Assembly: GCF_008831285.2 (NCBI RefSeq)
Contig: NC_045140.1
Location: 3,265,528 to 3,329,527 of the forward strand
Direction of reading: 5' to 3'
Origin: Nymphaea colorata
Taxonomy: Eukaryota > Streptophyta > Magnoliopsida > Nymphaeales > Nymphaeaceae
DNA: 64,000 nt
Shown piece by piece: positions 38,500 through 51,943 of this stretch. The notes under the pieces are model-generated. The model saw only the letters and a list, made by a program, of their open reading frames with translations. It searched no databases and was not told where the DNA came from. Each line of letters opens with the position of its first letter. Position 1 is the stretch's first letter. The translations under genes and the position numbers were made by a program.

Positions 38500-40080
38500 C
38501 AATCTAGAGACTTTACGTCAAGATCGTCTGAGAAAATCTATAATCATATTAACAGTGGAAGATAATCAAACACCCATGTTGGATATTAAGATAAATAAAA
38601 GTATACGTGGTACACATTATAGTTTAAAATTCTGCCCAGCATGGATACATTAGTCTTAAGACGGCTTCGAGTGAGGAACACGACCATACGTTTGGAGAGC
38701 ATTTTAAGAAAGAATCTTGTGTTCTTCCAAAAAATGTTCCTAAAACACATGTTCCAAAAAATATCATGTTTTTTTGTTCTAGTGTTGTCTGAGATACTGT
38801 TTTTTAAACCATCAACCAAATGCTGAATGCCTAAAATAAGAACATAGTGTTCTTAAAATATGTATTCTAAGATTATGTGTTTGAAAAACGCATAGTTTGC
38901 CTTTTATCAAACAACCCTCTTAGACTTCGACGCTCCATCAAATCCCTGTGCAGTACTTCCATTATGTGATAAAAATGAAGATTTCCAGGGGACATCTGCT
39001 AGGGTTTAGGTTATTTGTCACTCCAAATATTTCGGTGAGTGAAAGGAAATCTCATTCGGGGAGGCACTCTTAATGCTTCAACTTGTACATGGATGTCTTT
39101 TTTTGCAACACAAGGTGTTGACACCACGGGAAATTGAAACTTAGATTGGCTGCCCATCAGCCTCTGCCAGTTTGGAAAACTTCCGATCTTCCATGTCAAA
39201 ATAGGCGAAACATTCTTTTTAGCAGTAGAGCTTAACCCCTGCTTTATGAATTTGTAGTTGAGAGATCAGGCAATGAGGCAGAGGAAGAACAGATGTCGAT
39301 CAGTTTCCTCGTGATTCTTACAAACAACACACAACAAAAGATTAGATCCCCCCTTTCGACGTTGGACTTCTATTTTCGAGTCCTCTCATTAATTAATTTG
39401 AAAGAAGAAGTTTCCGATTTTTAGTCAGACTTCCAAGGCAGATAGAAAATGTTGAAATTCAGCACATTGCATATGTTAAAGTTGGAGAATTATCTAGGAT
39501 TTTTCGATGTCACCCCAAGGAAGTGAATATAGATCTGGCACCCCAAGGGATAGAGGAAGGGTGGGACATCAGCTTTCTTTTTGGCCAGTAAGATGAAATA
39601 CTTTATTTGCTCACCCAACATTACATATAAATGTAAAACTTTGCACTAGTTATATTAATTAAGATCAAGCTTAGTTTTGAAGCCAAAGTCTGAATCCAAG
39701 TTCAAATTTGGATCTAATTACAATAGGATTCGATTAATTCTAAATCCTTATCACATCTACAGATATTGTCTCTTAATTTCAGCCAGAGATTATATCCTTG
39801 AATTCTGTTTTATAAGGTCTCCTCTCACCAGTTACACTCATTCCTATGTATGCACATGGGTATGAATGACTAAAATGTCTTTATTAAAGTGAAAATGAAA
39901 GACTTTTGAAAGGATAAAATAAAAATTATCTTGTAATGGAGAACCCTCCTAAAAATTATCTTGTGATGTATAAAAAGATATTTTCAAAAAGGATACAAAA
40001 TGAATGTAAAAAAGCTAAAATGTCTACTCTCTTATAAAAAAAATTAGAAAATGCCCACATCAAAACTATATTTGTTGCCT
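38500..40080. other. Intergenic with a LINE scrap; otherwise nothing recognised
   Basis: Apart from the zf-RVT remnant listed separately, the sequence has no coding support. About 38690-38890 contains diverged repeats of a GAACAC/AACACATGTTCC type that may be a decayed MITE. Confidence 0.35.
39050..39400 (-). mobile_element. LINE remnant, zf-RVT (reverse-transcriptase zinc-binding) domain
   Basis: On the minus strand, about 39359-39270 reads RKGGSNLLLCVVCK, then NHEETDRHLFFLCLIA, before a stop. This is the CxxC...EETxxHLFxxC pattern of the zf-RVT domain at the end of plant non-LTR retrotransposon polyproteins. Upstream residues (ENSKIEVQRR) fit the same domain. The rest of the element is missing or unreadable. 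Confidence 0.6.
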
Positions 40081-40113
40081 GCACACCTCCATGCACTCTA
40101 CTCAATCTCAGCC

Positions 40114-40119
40114 TATAAA
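40114..40119 (+). promoter_or_regulatory. TATA box of the RD21-like pseudogene
   Basis: CCTATAAAGGGACG about 265 bp upstream of the first coding ATG. The long leader before the ATG may hold a noncoding intron (TTGTAGGG before the start). Confidence 0.45.
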
Positions 40120-40378
40120 GGGACGAGGCCGGTAGCTCCCCTTAGTAAGCCTATTGACATTGGCAACGTATTCAGTTCTCCATCTCTCTCTAGCTCTCAA
40201 ACAACTCTTGGCCAAGTTTTAGATTTCACGTGGTGACAAGCAGAGAGAGTTTTAGGCAGGTCTTCTTCTTATTCTTTCATACGGTAGTTCTTCTTTTTGT
40301 AGGGCTATATCTTATTCTTATATGTTCCCAGATATTTTTTTTGGATTTTCCTTGTAGGGTGTTGAGATCATTTCAACT

Positions 40379-42164
<1,786 letters not shown>

Positions 42165-42501
42165 TGATGATTTTGCTTTGTCATGGGAAAGTGACCCATG
42201 ACATACTATTCATTAATGAATAATGGGATGAAAAATAACACCATTCATCCTCAAGGAAAGGGTGCTTTGCTTTGTTTTTTCTTGGATGTCCTTTGAATGG
42301 ACATATGGTGATTTCAAATTGTCTGAAAATAGCGCATTTCCTTTTCATGGAAGGGATGGTTTGCTGTGTTTCTTATTAGATGTACTTTGCTTGGACATAT
42401 GGAGATTTGAAATTGTTTGCTAAATATATTTCATGTGCTGGAATGGAGATTCTCAATACATTGGGTCAACAACCTTCACACAAGATGTCTGGTTTTGTTT
42501 C

Positions 42502-42860
42502 TCTAAGAGTGTTTAATAGCCTCATATTTGAGGTCTGACACTGATCTGAAATTACTTTTATGTGGGGCCCAGAAAGTAAACAAACACTGGATTTCACCAT
42601 TATGTAAAAAAAAATGTTTAAGATACCAGTATATTGCCAAAACCACATATGAAATGGAGATGCCCAATTTTTATTGTGTTAACAACTTTACATGTGATGC
42701 CTTGTTTTGTTTATCTTAAGGAGTGTTTGATCGACTCATATTCGAGATATGAAGGTGATCTGAAATTCCTTTTATATGAAACCCACAAAGTAAACAAACA
42801 CTGGATTCCACCATTATGTTAAGAAAAAAAGATTTAACATACCAGTATATTGCCAAAACG
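42502..42860. repeat. Two direct copies of a MITE-like unit (~215 bp apart)
   Basis: About 42502-42640 and 42716-42860 share GATCTGAAATT, CTTTTAT, AAGTAAACAAACACTGGATT, CACCATTATGT and ACCAGTATATTGCCAAAAC in the same order. A third, diverged fragment (AAACAAACACTAGATTT) lies at about 44455. The family is marked by CTCATATTTGAGGTCTGA-like words. Confidence 0.7.
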
Positions 42861-42869
42861 TCATATTTG

Positions 42870-44920
42870 AGATAGGATGAGAGACTGACCTCAAATCCTT
42901 GGACTTGAGATCTCTAGTGATCTCAAATCATCACGGCTCTCATATCCGAGGTAAACAAAGGCCTCCTAAAGTACCCTACATAATTTTCTGCCCTTCTATG
43001 TCAGCATTTTCAAATTTTGGTTTATCAAAAGACATCATTTTCCAATGCCAATACTTGATTTGTTTGAACATTTGAAAAAATTCAACATGATTGTCTTTAT
43101 TTTGCTTGGGCGGCTTGGAGATAGTGTGTTCCTTTGTGAATGGGTGAAGTACCATTAGTAGTTTATGGGCTTGAAAGATGTGGCACACCTGCTGCACTGG
43201 GAGGTGGATGAATCTGCAAGGTAAAGGGATTGTAAAATTCTTGGCCGATCCAAAAAGATTCACATTTAGTTAGGAGGACAATCAGGTGCATGGTGGTGGA
43301 CGCAGCAATTCAACATGGCACACTATGTCAACGAATCTGAAGTCCTTTTGGATTAAAGATCTTGTTCTTCATACTCAACTTTGAAAGGGAGAAGACTTTC
43401 TTCGATTGGTTTGGTCTATGGAATGAATTGAAGTATTTACTCCTTTGGTCTGGTAAATAGCAGAAAGAGCTGAAGGCATGGATGAATTTCTCTATATGGC
43501 TAGTGCATTGCTACAGCCTGTCTAGTGAGAAGAGATAGGCAAAATTTGGTAGCTGCTGTTCGAAATAAGGCCTGAAGACTGTATGTTTGCAGGAGTGTAC
43601 CATGCTCAGGGGGGATTCAAATGGGAAGCACCAGAGCTTTTGGAGGCGATACTTGAGAAATTTCTCTCAGAGCCATGGAATAGTGAGAGTAATTGGTGGA
43701 CCAATGAGGTGGAGAACTGATTTGAAGCAGGCGAGTTATAATCTATTGCCTAATGGCAGATGCGCCAGGCCTGTAAAATCTATGTTTTTGAATTCTGATC
43801 TTGATTGCAAATTTGGTTTTGAGAAAATCTGTTTTGTAAAAACTTGGTTTTGAGAAAATTTTGTTCCATTACTAATTTTAGGAAGCCTGATTTTTGTGTT
43901 TGATTGACATGCCCCAAACCCAAATTTTTTAACACATTAATTCTTCTTAATCACATTGTGCTTGACTAACATAAAAATAGAACCATCACTCTCTGCCTGC
44001 ATATAGCTATATATAGATGGTCAATTGGCTTCGAAATCCTTTCTGGGGGCACTTGCACGACACTCTTATTTTAACTCAGTTTTGTAAAAAGTTGATTTTC
44101 TAAAAATCAGTTTTTATTTAATGAGTTTCGGAAATCTAGTTTGTGTATTTTATTGACACACCCAAAACCCATTTTTTTGTAAATAACCTGGGAAAAGTCT
44201 GCCACTTTTTGGAAAGCTAGATTGTAAAACAAGGTTTTTCTAATGCCTAGTTTTGATATCACCGAAATACTTTAAAAACACTATTCTGGAGGCAAAACTT
44301 AGCTCCATTGAGATCATAAAGAGAGAGAGAGAGAGAGGACGTTTTGACAATGGAGCAAACACATTTTTGCAAAACTTCAGCTTTTAAGATTCAGGGATCT
44401 CAAATCATCGGATCTTAAATTATCCCCGGGGCTTCCAAATGCTGCCATAATATAAACAAACACTAGATTTTAGCACTATGTGAAAATGGAGACTTCGGAT
44501 CCTCATTTTTGGGGAAAGTACCTTATATTTGAAGTTCAATGAGACAAGAGTCTGACTTTAAATCATGGATGTGAGGCTTCTAATAATCTCACATCACCTC
44601 AAATCTCATATCCAAAGCTATCAAATGCCCCTTAAAGGGTTCCAATGGTCAAAGATATTGATCTACACTCTAGCCAGTCCATAAACAGTAGTCAATAGAC
44701 TCTCAATCTCTTGCCTATTGTTTGTTAATGGAGTGTGACTTAGGAGAAAAGATTGTCGTGCTGCACTATACAAGTAAAACGTAAATACCGCTTAATTAAC
44801 AATACAAAAACAAGAGGTCAGAGGTTTCATTATTTTTCTGTATGCATTGGAAACTAAGGGGGCATGGGTGTTCAGATCATCATCTTCCAAACCGGTTGTA
44901 TTAAAACTGGATTTTATGGA
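42870..44920. other. Intergenic, MITE fragments, no supported gene
   Basis: Several stretches (about 42880-42970, 44390-44480, 44510-44640) carry ATCTCAAATCATC and TCATATCCGAGG words of the family listed at 42502. A frame at about 43587-43853 matches nothing I know. A GA tract lies at 44322-44337. Confidence 0.4.
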
Positions 44921-45252
44921 AACTAAGTGTAATCACCCCAAATTTTTTCAAAAAGAATGGCCTCTTTTATTAAAAACACAAAACCCAATTTTTGGATTTA
45001 AATTGGTCCAAAGCCATAGTCCAAATCCAAATTACATCCAAAAACCCAAGTTCAAATCCAAATCAAGCATTCAAGACTCATTTGTCCTTCCTTTTTGACA
45101 AAGAACCTCTTTTTAGAGGGCGATTTTGGTCTTTTTTTGGTAAACAAGACCCATTTGCTCCTCCTTTTGACAAAAAAAGCCTCTTTTTAGAAGGCAATTT
45201 TAGTCTTTTTAAAAAAAAAATTTAAATTTTGGGTTTTGACTCCAAAATCGTC

Positions 45253-45260
45253 TATAAATA
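45253..45260 (+). promoter_or_regulatory. TATA box upstream of tandem array
   Basis: GTCTATAAATACCCCCACTT has the form of a good plant TATA box with a C-rich region at the expected start-site distance. It would drive transcription through the array at 45541. Confidence 0.5.
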
Positions 45261-45540
45261 CCCCCACTTCCTCCCTCTTGGGTAAGATTGACCCTTGGGA
45301 GAAACTCTAGTGTATTGTCACTTGAAGACTTAGAGTTTCTCTTGAGCTCTCTCTCTCTCCCTCTTCCTCTCTTCATTTTCCTTTATAACTTGGAGCAAGC
45401 TACAACCCACTTGGAGGCATTATCTTGGAGCTTCACTTAAGGAGATTTTCAAGCTAAGGTGTTCATTTTCTCTAAGTCTTTCTCATTTAGAGGTATGTAA
45501 TCCAAACCTCACTCCATTCTTTATTTTCTTCCCTCTCATT

Positions 45541-46432
45541 TTCATCTTCCCATGCCCAAAGGAGATAGTTCTCTCTCTTTATTTTAGAGTCAAGAGGGTA
45601 TGCTTGAGTGCACCGGGAGCATAAGAAGATGAGAAGATCTTCCATTTCATGATTAAATCATGTTTTTTTTTTCTTGATTATAGTGTTGTTGTTGTTTTTT
45701 TTTTTTCTCTTCATTAACATGTACTTGTTATTATTGTTATTTCTCTTTCTTGAATATAGTTTGGTTGTTATTCTTTTTATTTTGTTATCATCTTCATCTC
45801 CCCTTGGCCAAATGAGATAACACTCAATATCTATTTTAGAGACAAGAGGCTATGCTCGAATGCACTGGGAGCATAGAAAGATGAGATGATCTTTCATTTC
45901 AAGCTTAAATCATGTTTTCCATTTTATTAAATATGATTTTGTCTTTCATTTTTCATGTTCTTCTTATCTTCATCTCCTCATGACCAAAGGAGATAACACT
46001 CAATCTCTATTTTAGAGACAAGAGGCCATGCTCGAGTGCACCGGGAGCATGAAAAGATGAGATGGTCTTTCATTTCAAGCTTAAATCATGCTTTCTATTT
46101 TATTAAATATGATATTATCTTTCATTTTTCTTGTTCTTCTCATCTTCATCTCCTCATGGTCAAAGGAGATAACACTCAATCTCTACTTTAGAGACAAGAG
46201 GCTATGCTCGAGTGCACCGGGAGCATGGAAAAATGAGATGATCTTTCATTTCATGTTTAAATCATAATTTCTATTAAATATGATATTGTCTTTATTTTTT
46301 TCTCATCTTCATCTCCCCATGGCCAAAGAAGATAGCACTCAATCTCTTATTAGAGATAAGAGGCTATGCTCAAGTGCATCGAAAGAATGGAAATATGAAA
46401 TAATCTATCATTTCATAGTTATATTATGCCCT
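45541..46432 (+). repeat. Tandem array, five ~120-bp cores in ~160-250-bp units
   Basis: Units begin near 45541, 45788, 45967, 46141 and 46303. Each has, in order: CATCTTCATCTCCCCATG, CAAAGGAGATAACACTCAAT, TTTTAGAGACAAGAGGCTATG, CTCGAGTGCACCGGGAGCAT, AAGATGAGATGATCTTTCAT and TTAAATCATG, followed by a variable T-rich spacer. The middle copies are the most alike; the first and last are more diverged, as expected for an array spreading by unequal exchange. Confidence 0.85.
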
Positions 46433-46439
46433 CCTAGTT

Positions 46440-49160
46440 GAATCTTTCTCTTCCTATCATCCTCGCTCTCTCTCTCTCTTTCCTTCCTTGAATATTGTCC
46501 ATGTATCACCCATGCATAGTTGTTTAGTTTTCCAATTATATGTGAATGTATGATGAGAATGAGAGTATGGCTTGGGGTTCTCATTTTTATCTTATGAGTA
46601 ATTTTTGAGGTTGAGACTTATCCAAACCTGAGAAACCTTCACGAATATGTACATGTTAAAAATGCATTCTCATGTCATTGCATATAAGTTTCCTTCCTAA
46701 TCACCCCATTAGAAATCATAATGAGTGTCTCGTTATATTGTTTGTTTTCTTCCATACCTAACGGTGGAAGAAATATATCCCTTGTAATAACTAAGTAATA
46801 ACATTTTATAAATCATAGTTTTCAAAACATTTTCAAAACTAACCTCCTAATATGGCCTTAGGACTCAGTTTAGACTCTTGCATGAGTCCATGCTCCCCTC
46901 CGGCCAACATTAAACTTGAAGTTGGTAATCTTAAGTTATCCATTGATTTCTAATCTTGTGAAGGCACGTATGTATATACATATTATATACATCCATGCAC
47001 ACATGATAATCCCCTCATCTTTCTCTCTCTCTGCTTTCACTTTCTATTTTACAAATTTTCATATATGCATGAATGCGTATGCATATGTGCTCTATTTCAT
47101 CTCTTTTGAATATTTCATTCATCTTTTCAAGACAAATATCTCCACTTACGAAATTTCTTATACATACCCATATATACGTATGTATATTTTTCTTTTCCTT
47201 TAAAACCTCTCTTTTTCTCTTCAAATTAATACATTTTTTCTCTTACGCTTTCATATATGTGTATATGTGATAGTATGTACACATATATGCATGTCTTTCT
47301 CTACCTCTCTCTCTTTCTTTTCATAAGAGTGTTTTATCTCTTGTATTCTTTTAACATTCTCCTCTCACGAGCTTTCTATTTACCAACTTCATTAAGAGTA
47401 CAAACTAAGTAATGACTCAATATTGGAATCATGCTTGATAGTCTATAATCTATATTCATTTTCAAAAACTTTTCCTTCTTATATATAATAATTATAACAA
47501 CAAAATCTTAGATGTATGTTGTGGTAGGAATGACTTTAGATGGATATTGTGTTACATTCTTCCAATCATATAGGATAAATGCATCCATGCATTCTCATCC
47601 ACTTTATTTCACTTATGATCACAAGCACCTCTCCAAAAGAACTTAAGCAAGATGAGATAAAGCTCTAACTAGGTGGTAATCGAATTAGAGCAAAATCTCA
47701 AACCTACTTAAAGTCTTAAGAGAACACTAAAGTGATTTCAAAATGGTTTCACAAGTTTTTCAAATGATATTTACTAATCCAATTTTTTCCTCATAACATT
47801 TCACATTTTCAAGCAACTGTTCAAGAGTCTTTTCAAAAGTTTGAAACATCAAACTTTCAATATTTTCTATACCACATATAGAATCAAAAAGATGCTTAAG
47901 TTAAAATGAAATATGTCAATGATGAACATAGCCCTTGTATTGATTGCCTCCGGTAAAGGCACCGGGAACGGTTGATCCTCGTACCGACGGGCGAGTCTCT
48001 TTCTCTTTTATTTTCAAATAAAAATCTCATTTTTCTGGAGCACTCTAAATATCAAAAATTTTGGGGATGCGAACACTAAGTTCTTTTATGACTTTTAAAA
48101 CTTTTTTTTGGGCGACACATGTTTTTGAATAACCTAAAGGGAACCAAATTTTTTATTTATTTTTCAAAATCAGGTTTCGTCAAAACTGAGTTTGTCCAAA
48201 AACCTGATTAGTTTTGAAGTGTCAACCAAACACCCCTACATGTTATTAATTGTTGAATTCCACATATAGTTAAATAGTCAACAGACAAGAACGATTCGCT
48301 CGATTTCCAATTAATTTGTCAGGTTCCATTCTATTCAAACCAACCCTTCCAATTAGTTGGTTAATTGGTGAATCTCCAATCTGTCACATCGATACCAAGG
48401 AAGAAGAAAGACTAAAAAATATTAGAATGCCTACGTTGGTCAAATAATACTTCTATTACAGCTTTAAGTCTAACTGCATTCCCACAGCTTTGTTCATGAT
48501 ACTACTCTTATGCATCATATCAGTCATGAAGCAATAATATCGAAGGACTATAAACAGAGGGTATACGACCGGATGGCAGACTTCATAAACTCTTGCTCAC
48601 CCAAAACAAAAAGAGAAAGCATCTAATGACATTGAAAATAATGACATTGAAAATAGACAAATTGGGGAATCCATATCTCCATTGGATTACTACCCTCCCA
48701 CCAATGCACCAAGGTGAAAAATAGTCTTCGTCTTTTAAATTATTTGAATACTTCTTCAACATTTTGAAAATATCCCATGATTTGAGTGACATAACTAATA
48801 ATACACGTTGAGTACATTAGCCCTTACAATAATTGATGAGACCCTCATAGACTTTACTGGCATATAATGGAGAAGAAGCCAAGTAGATAAACTTTGGCCA
48901 ATTAATATAAATTCATATTATCGTGCTCTATGCATGATCAAATAAGAATGTATAATTGGATGTAATAATAATTGGATAGCCGAGCAACCCTCAACTACCC
49001 TACCCTGCGCATCATGCAATCACATGGTATAAGGTGGCTTCGCCCTTCATATTTGACACCTCTGAATTTTTTTTAATAGAAAGACATTATACACACGCAC
49101 TTCTTCATATTGGGTCGGGTCGGTCAGGGCTAGTTTTTTTTAGGTTCGGGCCCGATGCCC
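46440..49160. other. No supported gene
   Basis: T/C-rich and AT-rich noncoding sequence, part of it possibly belonging to the element beginning near 44927. TATATACAT and CATATATG words are frequent at 46970-47300. Confidence 0.35.
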
Positions 49161-49167
49161 ATGCTTA

Positions 49168-50110
49168 ATGTCAGTCTTATTTAAAAGATTTTGTTTCCAT
49201 AATAATAATTTCTGTATTTCTGCATGTATTTATTGTCACACTCTTGTACTTGATTTATAGTTATGTGTGGTGTCAGATCCTGCTTTCCATAATTCATACA
49301 TGGAGAGTTGTGATTATGCATTGTCTTCTATCCATACTTATCATGCAATATTTTCTTTCCAACCTTTAAGCATTGTGAGTTGCTATGATTGTGGAAAGAA
49401 ATAACACCTGCCCACAATGATAGCAACTTAGGTTAGAAAGAAACTATTGCATGATAAACTTGGAAAAGAAGACAACAAATGTTCACAATTCCCATGTATG
49501 AATTATGGAAAAAAGGATTGACACCACGAACAACTACAAATCAGGTACGTGGTTGTGGCAATGAATGCTTGCAGAAATTATTATGGAAACAAAATCCTCT
49601 AAATAAGGTTGAAGGAAACCCAAAAAACCTATTGTAATCAACCCACCTCTTGTATAAAATCTAGGGCAATGAAAGAAGACTCATCATCATTTCGATGACT
49701 GAGTACTGTGGATGTAGGACAATATCTGAATCACATTAAAAGTTCTCTTCTTGAGTATTTTTCATGGTATCACTGCGAGGTTAAAGCTCTTTCATGACCT
49801 TCTCTTGCTGATTTCTTTCCTGCTACTTCAAGGGCGTCGTCTTTAGCAATGTCATCAGCAAAGTTCTCCTTCCCTTCAAATGTGAATGTTGCTAATTTTG
49901 TTTTGATCAAGCTCAGATCCTTGGCCTCATAGAAAGCAAGGATGTTCGTGGGTTTATTGATGACACTATTCCAATTCCAAGTTCTACCATTAAAACTACT
50001 AAAATTGGTGAACCTGTCAACAGTCTTAATCCTTATTTCAATGCCCGGAAGAAATCAAACTGGTTGCTAAGAGGCTAGCTTACAAGATCTCTGTTTGATG
50101 CTTGTCGTTT
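49168..50110 (+). mobile_element. Ty1/Copia-type LTR retrotransposon 5' end (truncated)
   Basis: The candidate LTR starts TGTCAGTC (49168) and ends TTTTTCA (49764). It contains a TATA box (GTATAAAATC, about 49651). Directly after it, TGGTATCACTGC (49765-49776) differs from the Copia initiator-Met primer site TGGTATCAGAGC at two bases. The following ATG (49849) opens a broken gag-like reading, MSSAKFSFPSNVNVANFVL, with later pieces in other frames (DVRGFIDDTIPIPSSTIK, PYFNARKKSNWLL, LTRSLFDAC) and stops. Homology fades by about 50110; no pol or 3' LTR is in the window. Confidence 0.65.
49178..49607. repeat. Inverted repeat inside the Copia-like LTR
   Basis: The left half (about 49183-49395) and the reverse complement of the right half (about 49413-49607) share GATTTTGTTTCCATAATAAT, CATAATTCATACATGG, TTGTCTTCT, TTATCATGCAATA and TTTCTTTC in the same order. 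A transcript would fold into a hairpin of about 200-bp imperfect stem with a tiny loop. Confidence 0.75.
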
Positions 50111-50218
50111 GGTTGGCATAAGAAGGGTTTTAGTGAAAAAGCAGGTCGACAGAATGAAAAATCAATTAAAACTAAGATTAGAAGATGTTGTCAAAGTTCC
50201 ATAAGACAAACAAAGTGG

Positions 50219-50230
<12 letters not shown>

Positions 50231-50268
<38 letters not shown>
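50231..50268. repeat. (GA)n microsatellite
   Basis: Nineteen AG units without interruption, just past the end of recognisable Copia-like sequence. Confidence 0.95.
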
Positions 50269-50272
<4 letters not shown>

Positions 50273-50444
50273 AAACAGAATGTTGGCCCTCATGCGGTCC
50301 TTCCTTTCTATAAATGGGCATGCTTTTTGCTTCTCTCTAATGGGGGAATTTGGTGACAAGAATGCAATGTTGCAGTATGTCATGAATCTTCAAAGGAATC
50401 TGTCTCAATCTTTCAAAAAGATTCATGGAATATTGCATTATGGA

Positions 50445-50446
<2 letters not shown>

Positions 50447-50517
<71 letters not shown>
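50447..50517. repeat. (AT)n microsatellite
   Basis: About 35 AT units, ending some 40 bp before the left arm of the large inverted repeat. Such tracts are prone to breakage and may mark the rearrangement edge. Confidence 0.95.
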
Positions 50518-50519
<2 letters not shown>

Positions 50520-50558
50520 TCCGTTATGTCATCAATAAAATAGAAGATTCACATTTGA

Positions 50559-50694
50559 TGGCTCCTCCACCTCTCGTACAGACCCACAAACTCTCTTCGC
50601 TTTCCAGATCCTTCTGATCGAACGTGATGCTCTCTGCCGCACCGGCGAGAACCAGGCTTATCAGCAAAGCCAAAGAGAAGGATTTAATCCACAT
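50559..50694 (-). pseudogene. 5' fragment of CEP-type protease gene (left inverted-repeat arm)
   Basis: From the ATG at 50694 (minus) it reads MWIKSFSLALLISLVLAGAA, then a short prodomain start. One G of a run of four is missing (GTGGG-TCTG), so the frame shifts after ESLW. The homology stops at GGAGCCA. The upstream TATATATA (50826-50833) and leader are intact. It is a truncated, frame-shifted copy of the gene at 57543. Confidence 0.85.
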
Positions 50695-51008
50695 TTTACT
50701 TGGATCTTCTAGGAATTGAATTATTTTGGTTATTATAGAAGAACAAGGATTGGAAGACGATGGGGAATTGGAGAAGCAGAAGAAGGAATGGAAGACGATG
50801 GGGAAATGGAGAAGTGGGAAGTGCTTATATATAGTTAACAGAGGAGGAATATTATTTGTAATCACATGAGATCACATTCTTGCCAGTCTTTGCAATGGGT
50901 AGAGGAGTTGGAGAAAGGCACTTTTCATTTATTAGAACCCGTCATGGAATCAAAACTGAAAAAACCAGATATGGGTGTAATCATCCACTTTAAATCTCAT
51001 TATTATTA
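50559..51008. repeat. Left arm of ~450-bp inverted repeat
   Basis: The reverse complement of this arm matches 51493-51943 with about 12 differences that I could count (roughly 97% identity, one of them the single-base deletion). It covers promoter-proximal sequence, TATA box, leader and the first ~135 coding bases of the CEP-type protease. The two copies point away from each other, separated by a 484-bp spacer (51009-51492) that includes AGCTCGA-family words. Confidence 0.9.
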
Positions 51009-51492
51009 AGTTGTTATACGAGCTAAAATATGTAGAGTTCGAGTCCAAAAGTGAACTTGTCTGGTTAAACGAGCCGAGCTCAAGCTAGGTAGGCACGGCT
51101 TGTTTAAGTTCTAGCAGGTTCGAGGGGTGTGCATATGTGATGAAAAGTCGATAAACTATAAATGAAGAGCCATTTAGTATTTTAGGTCTGAGTCGGGCTG
51201 AGCTCGATGTGAGCCTGTTAGGGCTTGACCCCAAGTTCAAGATGGCTCGAGAACAGCACTATAACGACATATGCGACATAGGTGAAGGAAGTGATTCGCC
51301 GGCTTGCTGCATGCCTTGTTGACAATTTACTGAATAACATATCAACCAGAAAAGTACTGGCCATAGTGGTGTGGATAACAAAGATATAAAAAATAGTAAA
51401 GGCTGCAATGGGAGTTTTCTTTTTTCTTTTTTCGCTTTATGGGAATAACGGGAGCCAGTTAGATAAATCCAAGGGTCTAGTTTCAATGTTGA

Positions 51493-51943
51493 TAATAATA
51501 ATGAGATTTAAAGTGGATGATTACACCCATATCTGGTTTTTTCAGTTTTGATTCCATGACGGGTTCTAATAAATGAAAAGTGCCTTTCTCCAACTCCTCT
51601 ACCCATTACAAAGACTGGCAAGAATGTGATCTCATGTGATTACAGATAATATTCCTCCTCTGTTAACTATATATAAGCATTTCCCACTTCTCCAATTCCT
51701 CATCGTCTTCCATTCCTTCTTCTGCTTCTCCAATTCCCCATCGTCTTCCAATCCTTGTTCTTCTATAATAACCAAAAGAAATCAATTCCTAGAAGATCCA
51801 AGTAAAATGCGGATTAAATCCTTCTCTTTGGCTCTGCTGATAAGCCTGGTTCTCGCCGGTGCGGCAGAGAGCATCACGTTCGATCAGAAGGATCTGGAAA
51901 GCGGAGAGAGCTTGTGGGGTCTGTACGAGAGGTGGAGGAGCCA
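51493..51943. repeat. Right arm of ~450-bp inverted repeat
   Basis: Partner of 50559-51008. From about 51656 it is also near-identical to the 5' part of the intact protease (from about 57388), and that match continues beyond the arm to 52202. The segment 51493-51655 is shared by the two arms but not by the intact gene. Confidence 0.9.
51668..51675 (+). promoter_or_regulatory. TATA box, same sequence as the intact protease
   Basis: GTTAACTATATATAAGCA lies about 135 bp upstream of the ATG at 51807. The same sequence precedes the intact gene (57404-57411) and the left arm copy. Confidence 0.55.

Larger units (their letters stand above)
44927..48130 (+). mobile_element. Probable LTR-like or 5' region of an unclassified retroelement
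   Basis: Starts near TGTAATCACCCC (44927), contains a strong TATA box (TATAAATA, 45253-45260) followed by leader-like CT-rich sequence, then the tandem array at 45541, then long noncoding sequence ending near GCACCGGGAACGGTTGATCC (about 47957). A diverged tandem pair of about 75 bp (TTTGACAAA...CCTCTTTTTAGA) sits at 45098-45190. No ORFs, second LTR or primer site were found, so limits and class are tentative. Confidence 0.35.

Noticed and set aside
43587-43853. 88-codon plus-strand frame as a gene
   Set aside because: No recognisable family, splice sites or promoter; lies amid MITE fragments.
45541-46432. CRISPR-like array of repeats and spacers
   Set aside because: Units are ~120 bp cores with T-rich, non-unique spacers in a plant nuclear context; it is an ordinary tandem repeat.
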